Shown here piece by piece: positions 62,071 through 64,000 of a stretch of 64,000 nucleotides of DNA. The position numbers were made by a program, and so were the translations under genes. Position 1 is the first letter of the stretch; each line of letters opens with the position of its first letter. The notes beneath the pieces were generated by a model. It had not been told where the DNA came from and searched no databases. It saw only the letters and a list, made by a program, of their open reading frames with translations. The DNA comes from JADKAV01 sp037045455. Its GTDB lineage: Bacteria > Actinomycetota > Actinomycetes > S36-B12 > UBA10799. The stretch spans positions 62,001 to 126,000 of the forward strand of contig JBAOIN010000012.1 of the NCBI GenBank assembly GCA_037045455.1. Direction: 5' to 3'.

Positions 62071-64000
62071 ATGGACTACCCGCACCTGCTGGAACCGCTG
62101 GATCTCGGCTTTCTGACCCTGCCCAACCGGGTTCTCATGGGCTCGATGCACGTGGGCCTGGAGGAGGCCGAGGACGGCTTCGAACGGATGGCCGCCTTCT
62201 ATGCCGAGCGGGCCCGCGGCGGCGTAGGACTCATCGTCACCGGTGGCATCGCACCCAATGCCGAAGGGCGGCCGTGGCAACTCGGCGCCGCCCTGACCAC
62301 GCAGGAAGAGGCCGCGCAGCACCGCGTCGTGACTGAGGCCGTGCATGCGCAGGGCGGACGGATCTGCATGCAGATCCTGCACTTCGGCCGGTACGCCTAC
62401 CACCCGGAACTGGTCGGCCCGAGTCCGCTCAAGGCGCCCATCTCCCCGTTCCCGCCGCACGAGATGACGACTGCGCAGATCGAGCAGACGATCACGGACT
62501 TCGCGAACTGCGCGGCGCTGGCACAGGAAGCCGGCTACGACGGCGTGGAGATCATGGGCTCGGAGGGCTACCTCATCAACGAGTTCATCGCTGAGCGCAC
62601 CAACCAGCGCACCGACGACTGGGGCGGAAGTTACGCCAACCGCACCCGCTTCCCCCTGGAGATCGTCCGCCGGGTGCGCGAGCAGGTCGGCAGCGACTTC
62701 ATCGTCATCTTCCGGCTGTCGATGCTGGACCTCGTCGAAGGCGGCTCGACGCTGGACGAGGTCGTCGAGCTAGCACAGGCTCTGGAGGCCGCCGGGGTGA
62801 CCATCCTGAACACCGGCATCGGCTGGCACGAGGCCCGCATCCCGACCATCGCCACGTCCGTCCCGCGGGCGGCGTTCACGTGGGTCACCGAGCAGCTCAA
62901 AGGCAAGGTCGGCATCCCCCTGGTCACCAGCAACCGGATCAACACCCCGGAGGTGGCCGAGGCAGTACTGGCCAGCGGCCAGGCCGACATGGTGTCGATG
63001 GCGCGCCCGTTCCTGGCCGACCCCGACTTCGTGAACAAGGCCGCCACCGGCAGGGCCGACCGCATCAACACCTGCATCGCCTGCAACCAGGCGTGCCTGG
63101 ACCACACGTTCGCGATGCAACTCACGTCCTGCCTGGTCAATCCGCGCGCCTGTCACGAGACGGTCCTGCGGATCGAGCCGACCGCCACTCCCCGCCGCAT
63201 CGCCGTGGTGGGAGCCGGACCCGGCGGGCTGGCCTGTGCGGTCACGGCTGCGCAGCGCGGCCACGACGTCACGCTGTTCGAGGCCGACGACCGGATCGGC
63301 GGGCAGTTCAACTACGCCGTGCAGATCCCCGGCAAGGAGGAGTTCGCCGAGACGCTGCGGTACTTCCGCAATGCCTTGATGGACGCCGGCGTCAGCGTGA
63401 AACTCGGCGCCCGGGTGACGGCTGACGAACTCAGCGGATTCGACGAGGTGGTGCTGGCCACCGGTGTCACGCCGCGGGTCCCGGACCTGCCCGGTATCGA
63501 CCACCCCAAGGTCGTCTCGTACTTGCAGGTCCTGCGCGACCATGTCCCGGTCGGTCAGCGCGTTGCCATCCTGGGTGCCGGCGGCATCGGCTTCGACGTC
63601 GCGGAGTACCTGACCCAGAACGGCCCGAGCGCGAGCACCCAGCCCGACCTCTTCTACAGCCAATGGGGAATCGACCGTGCCCACGCCACCCGCGGCGGCG
63701 TCGTCCCGGCCCAGCACACGCCCCCGGCGCGCGAGGTCCTGCTGCTGCAGCGCAAGGACACCAAAGTCGGTCAGGGTCTGGGCAAGACCACTGGCTGGAT
63801 CCACCGCACCGAGCTGAAGAACCGCGGCGTGCGGATGGTGTCCGGCGTTACCTACGAGCGCATCGACGACGCCGGCCTGCACGTGGTGATCGACGAGCAG
63901 CCGCAGGTACTGGCCGTCGACACGATCGTGCTGTGCACGGGACAGGAGCCGCAACGGGAACTGCTCGCCGACGGTGCAGGCGCTCGGCGTCGCGTTCCAG
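62071..64000 (+). CDS. Dienoyl-CoA-reductase-like flavoenzyme, cut by right edge
   Basis: At least 640 residues. OYE-type TIM barrel (1-350) with G-S-M-H-V-G-L, Q-I-L-H-F-G-R-Y-A-Y-H (His-Gly pair and Tyr), G-S-E-G-Y-L-I-N-E-F. A [4Fe-4S] cluster motif follows (C-I-A-C-N-Q-A-C, then C about 12 later), then FAD (A-V-V-G-A-G-P-G-G-L-A) and NAD(P) (I-L-G-A-G-G-I-G-F-D-V-A) Rossmann domains. Fits the NADPH-dependent 2,4-dienoyl-CoA reductase/trimethylamine dehydrogenase group. ATG 62071 after a short gap. Near 63970 a probable one-base break shifts the frame (V-Q-A-L-G-V-A-F-Q reads in another frame). Confidence 0.88.
   Translation, partial: MDYPHLLEPLDLGFLTLPNRVLMGSMHVGLEEAEDGFERMAAFYAERARGGVGLIVTGGIAPNAEGRPWQLGAALTTQEEAAQHRVVTEAVHAQGGRICMQILHFGRYAYHPELVGPSPLKAPISPFPPHEMTTAQIEQTITDFANCAALAQEAGYDGVEIMGSEGYLINEFIAERTNQRTDDWGGSYANRTRFPLEIVRRVREQVGSDFIVIFRLSMLDLVEGGSTLDEVVELAQALEAAGVTILNTGIGWHEARIPTIATSVPRAAFTWVTEQLKGKVGIPLVTSNRINTPEVAEAVLASGQADMVSMARPFLADPDFVNKAATGRADRINTCIACNQACLDHTFAMQLTSCLVNPRACHETVLRIEPTATPRRIAVVGAGPGGLACAVTAAQRGHDVTLFEADDRIGGQFNYAVQIPGKEEFAETLRYFRNALMDAGVSVKLGARVTADELSGFDEVVLATGVTPRVPDLPGIDHPKVVSYLQVLRDHVPVGQRVAILGAGGIGFDVAEYLTQNGPSASTQPDLFYSQWGIDRAHATRGGVVPAQHTPPAREVLLLQRKDTKVGQGLGKTTGWIHRTELKNRGVRMVSGVTYERIDDAGLHVVIDEQPQVLAVDTIVLCTGQEPQRELLADGAGARRRVP

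Noticed and set aside
1..64000. CRISPR arrays, rRNA, tRNA, integrase or insertion-sequence transposase
   Set aside because: I read the intergenic gaps on both strands and saw no array, RNA gene or transposase; the palindromic elements have no coding sequence.

Overview
The window is about 64 kb of high-GC DNA from an actinobacterium (Actinomycetota). The evidence is the GC-rich third positions, frequent GTG and TTG starts, dense 4-base ATGA/GTGA gene overlaps, a DUF222/HNH (13E12-type) gene, an ANTAR regulator, SigB/SigF-type sigma sequence, an NarL-type two-component system, a cydAB plus cydDC set and a Ser/Thr kinase. I cannot name the genus. Many genes carry single-base frame breaks, often in short homopolymers and in housekeeping genes, so most are probably sequencing or assembly errors; they are noted gene by gene.

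Layout. 0-9 kb: housekeeping and repair genes (dtd, MFS exporter, SHOCT membrane protein, SIMPL protein, ung) and the cydD-cydC exporter pair. 9-12.2 kb: a three-gene overlapping operon (C69/secernin-like hydrolase, class III aminotransferase, uncharacterised protein). 12.3-13.6 kb: a broken DUF222/HNH gene. 13.9-24.9 kb: an accessory signalling locus with a PQQ-repeat lipoprotein, a double-length histidine kinase, a canonical NarL-type regulator, a second regulator lacking the phospho-acceptor Asp, a duplicated lipoprotein plus mini-membrane-protein cassette, and several small secreted proteins. Six 20-bp palindromes of the form TGTCCCC-N6-GGGGACA lie in its intergenic gaps, so that every predicted transcription unit has one nearby. 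I think this is the most likely undescribed system in the window.

24.9-35 kb: stress and envelope genes (two cation/proton antiporters, hemerythrin protein, DUF4190 protein, topoisomerase IB, a four-gene overlapping operon of helical membrane-associated proteins, a coiled-coil protein, an SDR, a FAD/Rieske oxidoreductase). 35-38 kb: a SpoIIE-type phosphatase facing an ANTAR-GAF-PAS regulator. 37.9-47.7 kb: one long leftward operon for heptose sugar biosynthesis and transfer (GmhB, GmhA, two HldE-like kinase-nucleotidyltransferases, an SDR, three GT9 and two other glycosyltransferases), with the ANTAR gene as its last member. Just upstream, 47.9-49.7 kb encodes one open frame that joins a glycosyltransferase to a SigB/SigF-like sigma factor, the second major oddity.

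50-64 kb: a hemerythrin-like/SAP-like protein, DUF1801 protein, cydAB with a CRP/Rex-like palindrome upstream, hisC, a CHASE3-like SpoIIE phosphatase, siroheme synthase, DUF4126 protein, Ser/Thr kinase, Nei-type glycosylase, a broken GAF-EAL protein, and a dienoyl-CoA-reductase-like flavoenzyme cut by the right edge. Several intergenic gaps hold long imperfect palindromes; two of them (50.65 and 57.72 kb) are clear relatives and mark a dispersed repeat family.
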